Origin: Arthrobacter sp. zg-Y238
GTDB lineage: Bacteria > Actinomycetota > Actinomycetes > Actinomycetales > Micrococcaceae
Length of the DNA: 64,000 bases
Direction: 5' to 3'
Assembly: GCF_024385525.1 (NCBI RefSeq)
Contig: NZ_JANFLU010000001.1
Location: forward strand, 434,001-498,000
Numbering within the stretch: the first letter of the stretch is position 1; each line of letters begins with the position of its first letter. Shown piece by piece: positions 61,157-64,000 of the stretch. The notes below the pieces were generated by a model. That model saw nothing but the letters and a program-made list of their open reading frames with translations. It was not told the origin of the DNA and made no database searches. Made by a program: the position numbers and the translations under genes.

Positions 61157-62127
61157 GGTGCCACCTCATCCCTGCAGCGCACAAGCTGCGTTCCCAACCC
61201 GGTAATCGTGCCTTCCATAACGTCGCCGTCGCGGAGCAGCCGCCCCCAGTGCGCCCCGTTCCCGGCGGGGCTGCCGGTCAGAACCAGGTCCCCGGGCAGC
61301 AGCGGCATCTGCTGGGAAGCATGCGAAACCAGCTGGGCCACGGTGAAGATCATGTCGGCGGTCGATTCCGACTGCATGGTGTCGCCGTTCAGCCGCAGCG
61401 TCACCATCAGGTCCTGCGGATCCGCCACGAACTTTGCGGGCAGCACCAGCGGTCCGGTCGGCAGGAAACCCGGGGCGTTCTTGGACCGGTACCAGTCACT
61501 GCCGATGGCCGGCATGTCCTTGCGGAAGACCAGGTCCCGGGTAGTGATGTCGTTGACCATCGTGTAGCCGAAGACGTAATCCAGGGCCTCCTCGGGGCTC
61601 ACACGGAACGCCCGCTTGCCGACGACGGCGGCGAGCTCCAGTTCCCAGTCATGGGACTGGCTGTAGGCCGGGAGCACCAGATCCTCGGTGGCGGAGGCCA
61701 TCGCCGTCGGGAGGCCGATGAAAAAGTACGGGGTACCCTCGCCGGCCCGCCGGTCCATCGTGGCGGCGGTCCGTGCCCGGATTTCCTCCTCCGTGCCTTC
61801 ACCGTCGCGGTGCGCCACTGCCAGGTCAATCACGTGCTGGCGGTAATTGGCCCCGGCCTGCAGGACCTGCTGCGGCCGCAGCGGCACAAGCACCGTGAGG
61901 TCCGCGTAGTCCAGCCAGCCGGCGGACTCACCGGCGGACTCTTCCGCAAGCCGGTCCAGCTGGCCCTCGGCCTTGTCCCAGTGTTCGATTACCGCTTCCA
62001 AGGTGACCCTGTTTCCGGGCAGGTCCAGGTTCGTGTCCGTCAGCGGCAGGACGCGGCCGCCGGATTCCAGTCCGGCCCGGGTCTCACCGGTGCCCGGGTC
62101 CCGAAACGTGATCAGCGAGTAGGTCAT
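61153..62127 (-). CDS. Fumarylacetoacetate hydrolase family protein, proximal copy in the meta-cleavage operon
   Basis: A 324-residue FAH-family protein: VLQAGANYRQHVIDLAVAHR, PYFFIGLPTAMASATEDLVL, SQSHDWELELAAVVGKRAFR, DYVFGYTMVNDITTRDLVFR and LLPGDLVLTGSPAGNGAHWG. It probably hydrolyses the ring-fission product formed by the upstream extradiol dioxygenase, or a later intermediate; having two FAH-family genes in one operon implies two successive steps. Its stop overlaps the cyclase start (4 bases). Confidence 0.88.
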   Translation of the reverse strand: MTYSLITFRDPGTGETRAGLESGGRVLPLTDTNLDLPGNRVTLEAVIEHWDKAEGQLDRLAEESAGESAGWLDYADLTVLVPLRPQQVLQAGANYRQHVIDLAVAHRDGEGTEEEIRARTAATMDRRAGEGTPYFFIGLPTAMASATEDLVLPAYSQSHDWELELAAVVGKRAFRVSPEEALDYVFGYTMVNDITTRDLVFRKDMPAIGSDWYRSKNAPGFLPTGPLVLPAKFVADPQDLMVTLRLNGDTMQSESTADMIFTVAQLVSHASQQMPLLPGDLVLTGSPAGNGAHWGRLLRDGDVMEGTITGLGTQLVRCRDEVAP

Positions 62128-62131
62128 CGAC

Positions 62132-63163
62132 TTAGCCCCTGCCGTGCTTGGCGTAGGGGTTGATCAGCGCTTGTTTCATTTCCTCCGAGGCGCCTTCCTC
62201 CGTGGCAGTGAACCCGTCCGCCAACGGGAAGGATTCGGTCAGCGAATGCGGCATGGCCCCGTTGCGGTAGAAGTTGTTTGATCCCTGGGAAGGCGTCCAG
62301 GTGCGCGGCTCCCAGTCCGGCACGTAGTTGCGGTAGCCGCCCGAGTTCAGTTCCACCCGCAGCGCACTCGGCTCCCGGAAGTACAGGAAGTTCTGCTCTC
62401 CGATGCCGTGGATGGAGGGGCCGTATTCCATCGGGGTGCCGTTTTCCATCAACACGTCTGCGGCGCGGAGCAGGTCCTCATGGGAATCCACCCAGAACGC
62501 GATGTGGTTGACGCGTCCGGCCCGGCCCGAGGTATCCATGACCACCCCCAAATCGTGCGATTTTTCATTGGTGGTAAGCACGGAGAAGACGGTGATCGGC
62601 GCCTCGTCCAAGGTGGTGAAGGCCATGATCCGGAAGCCCAGGGCAGCGCTGTACCAGTCGGCGAACCCGGTGACATCGCTGCTGGCCACGGTCACGTGAT
62701 CCAGGAAGCGCGGCGCCGCGGCATGGCTGCTCCGCCGTTCCGGCCGGTCCGGGTAGATGGATTTCCAGTCGGGTTCCGCTACATACGGTTCCACTTCGTA
62801 GAACAGTTTCATCGGGTGCCCGTAGGGGCCGGTGAACTGATAGGCCTTGCCGTGCGCGTGCCCGCCCGGAATCCATTCGCCCTGCACACCCGCGGCTTCC
62901 ACGTTTGCCGCCGCCGCCTCGAGTGCCTCAGCGGAGGCCGTGCGCCAGGCCATGTTCGCCAGGGACGGTTCTTCCCCTGGCCGCACCACCAGGCTGTACC
63001 GGTAGTGGTCACCCCAGCAGCGCAGATAGGAAACGCCGTCAAGGGAATCCACCAGGCGCATGCCGAACTTCTCCACGTAGAACCGGGTGGAGGCCTCGAC
63101 GTCGGGGCTGGTGATTTCCAGGTGTGCCAGATGGGAGAGCAGTCGTTCCACGGGCTTTCTCAC
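62132..63163 (-). CDS. Type I extradiol ring-cleavage dioxygenase (VOC superfamily)
   Basis: A 343-residue two-module vicinal-oxygen-chelate enzyme, GTG start. The N-module is LLSHLAHLEITSPDVEASTR...YVEKFGM. The catalytic C-module has FLDHVTVASSDVTGFADWYS (first His ligand), VNHIAFWVDSHEDLLRAADV (second His) and YFREPSALRVELNSGGYRNY (Glu ligand), plus GIGEQNFLYF. It cleaves a catechol-type diol next to the hydroxyls. First gene of the operon, with an inverted repeat just upstream. The closest substrate class cannot be told from sequence. Confidence 0.9.
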   Translation of the reverse strand: MRKPVERLLSHLAHLEITSPDVEASTRFYVEKFGMRLVDSLDGVSYLRCWGDHYRYSLVVRPGEEPSLANMAWRTASAEALEAAAANVEAAGVQGEWIPGGHAHGKAYQFTGPYGHPMKLFYEVEPYVAEPDWKSIYPDRPERRSSHAAAPRFLDHVTVASSDVTGFADWYSAALGFRIMAFTTLDEAPITVFSVLTTNEKSHDLGVVMDTSGRAGRVNHIAFWVDSHEDLLRAADVLMENGTPMEYGPSIHGIGEQNFLYFREPSALRVELNSGGYRNYVPDWEPRTWTPSQGSNNFYRNGAMPHSLTESFPLADGFTATEEGASEEMKQALINPYAKHGRG

Positions 63164-63167
63164 AATC

Positions 63168-63196
63168 GTTAGGTGCGGAGCTTTTCAGAACCTAAC
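63168..63196. promoter_or_regulatory. Inverted repeat at the start of the meta-cleavage operon
   Basis: GTTAGGT (63168-63174) and ACCTAAC (63190-63196) form a perfect 7-bp dyad with 22-base centre-to-centre spacing, 5-33 bases upstream of the dioxygenase start. It could be an operator straddling the promoter or a small mRNA hairpin near the ribosome site. Confidence 0.45.
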
Positions 63197-63321
63197 TGTG
63201 ATCGTCACCACGTAGTTGTGGAAGCGCTCTTTTCCTATGGCAGGTATCCATGCGGTGGATGGCCGGCCGGGCCCGCTCCGAAGGGCCCGGCCGGCCTCCT
63301 CCACACGCGGGTCCCTCGGCC

Positions 63322-64000
63322 TCATCGGGCGTTGAAGCCCGCGTCCACGGGGAGAGTCACGCCGGTGATATACCGGGCGTCGTCGCTCACCAGGAAAGCA
63401 ATCGCGTTGGAGATATCGATGGCCTCGACCCACGGAACAGGCATCAGGTTCTTGACCGCATCGCCGCTGTCCGGGTTGTCGGCGAACAGCTTCTCGAGGA
63501 CCGGATTCTGGACCATGGGGGTCGCGACTCCCGTCGGGTGGATCGAGTTGACGCGAATGTTCTGCGGGCTGAGCCAGTTGGCGAACGATCTCATGAGCCC
63601 CACGACTCCGTGTTTGGCGGCGGCATAGCCGGTTCCGGCTCCACCGTTGCCGCCGGTTCCCTTGAGGCCCTGGGTGGAACTCGTCAGGACGATGGAGCCC
63701 GCCTGCTTCGCGATGAGGTTTGGCACAGCAGCAATCACCGTGTTGTAGACGCCTGTGAGGTTGACGTCGATGACATCGAGGAAAGGCTGCTCGCGATCAC
63801 CACTCAGTCCGAGAGGTGCAATGCCTGCGTTGGCCAGGATGATGTCGATGGGGCCGACGGTAACCTCGCCCTCCTTGACCGCCTTCTCGAGCGCGGCGAG
63901 GTCGCGTACATCAGCCTGCTGGGCGAAGATCCGGCGGTCGAGAGCTTCGACGAGGCGCACCGTCTCGGCAAGGTCCTCCGGGGTCGCCATGTCGTATTCG
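63322..64000 (-). CDS. Mycofactocin-coupled SDR family oxidoreductase (partial, runs off the window)
   Basis: Only the C-terminal part is present; the frame continues past 64000. The visible start EYDMATPEDLAETVRLVEAL, with RRIFAQQADVRDLAALEKAV, is the insertion typical of mycofactocin-dependent SDRs, which keep NAD tightly bound and pass electrons to mycofactocin. Then come ILANAGIAPLG, VLTSSTQGLKG (Ser), YAAAKHGVVGLM (Tyr-x3-Lys), IHPTGVATPMVQNPVL and ITGVTLPVDAGFNAR. It is 158 bases upstream of the dioxygenase gene and may supply that pathway. Confidence 0.85.
   Translation of the reverse strand, partial: EYDMATPEDLAETVRLVEALDRRIFAQQADVRDLAALEKAVKEGEVTVGPIDIILANAGIAPLGLSGDREQPFLDVIDVNLTGVYNTVIAAVPNLIAKQAGSIVLTSSTQGLKGTGGNGGAGTGYAAAKHGVVGLMRSFANWLSPQNIRVNSIHPTGVATPMVQNPVLEKLFADNPDSGDAVKNLMPVPWVEAIDISNAIAFLVSDDARYITGVTLPVDAGFNAR

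Overview
The window looks like chromosomal DNA of an Arthrobacter-like actinobacterium (Micrococcaceae). The evidence is high GC with GC-rich third positions, frequent GTG/TTG starts, ATGA/GTGA stop-start overlaps, coenzyme F420 genes, a mycofactocin-type dehydrogenase at the right edge, and a homoprotocatechuate 2,3-dioxygenase very close to MndD of Arthrobacter globiformis. I see no rRNA, tRNA, CRISPR array, integrase or intact insertion sequence.

Left part (1-17 kb): a mixed accessory segment. It holds an LssY-like membrane protein cut by the window edge, a guanidine-III riboswitch driving a Gdx/SugE guanidinium exporter, an ABC ATPase/permease pair, assorted oxidoreductases, a TetR gene divergent from a DUF4386 membrane gene with two matching operators, a baeRF/Vms1-like protein, a stand-alone SpaB_C (thiopeptide-type) maturation protein, one of two near-identical MOSC genes, a formamidase-like enzyme and a TM2 protein fused to an Ltp-like tail.

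17-24 kb: an autoregulated alpha-glucoside operon (lacI, binding protein, two permeases, GH13 glucosidase; no ATPase), then the second MOSC copy. 24-31 kb: an F420 locus (fgd, cofE, a fused LLM-FAD flavoenzyme, HxlR regulator, cofC, cofD). It ends in an in-frame deletion scar joining a binding lipoprotein to the tail of an ABC ATPase, which I read as the remains of the proposed F420-0 uptake transporter.

31-37 kb: AT-richer genes inserted around an old-yellow-enzyme gene whose 3' end is duplicated. They are a PD-(D/E)XK-like protein, a large Rad50/RloC-like ATPase with a CxxC hook and an R-E-H tail, and a small membrane protein. This is the best candidate for a defence locus. 37-45 kb: a complete-looking 4-hydroxyphenylacetate/homoprotocatechuate lower pathway (FAH-RraA fusion, GntR, hpaE, hpaD/mndD, hpaH, hpaI, MHS transporter).

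45-51 kb: repeat-rich and mixed, with two kinds of dispersed hairpin, a 102-bp tandem repeat, an M23 peptidase, a choloylglycine-hydrolase-like enzyme, a truncated acyl-CoA synthetase, hydrolase/MarR and small genes. 51-64 kb: a CUT2-type ABC importer, a LysR regulator and a convergent six-gene aromatic meta-cleavage operon (extradiol dioxygenase, two FAH-family hydrolases, cyclase-family hydrolase, flavin monooxygenase, amidohydrolase/decarboxylase), followed by a partial mycofactocin-type SDR. Function calls come from motif and family recognition by eye; no database search was possible.
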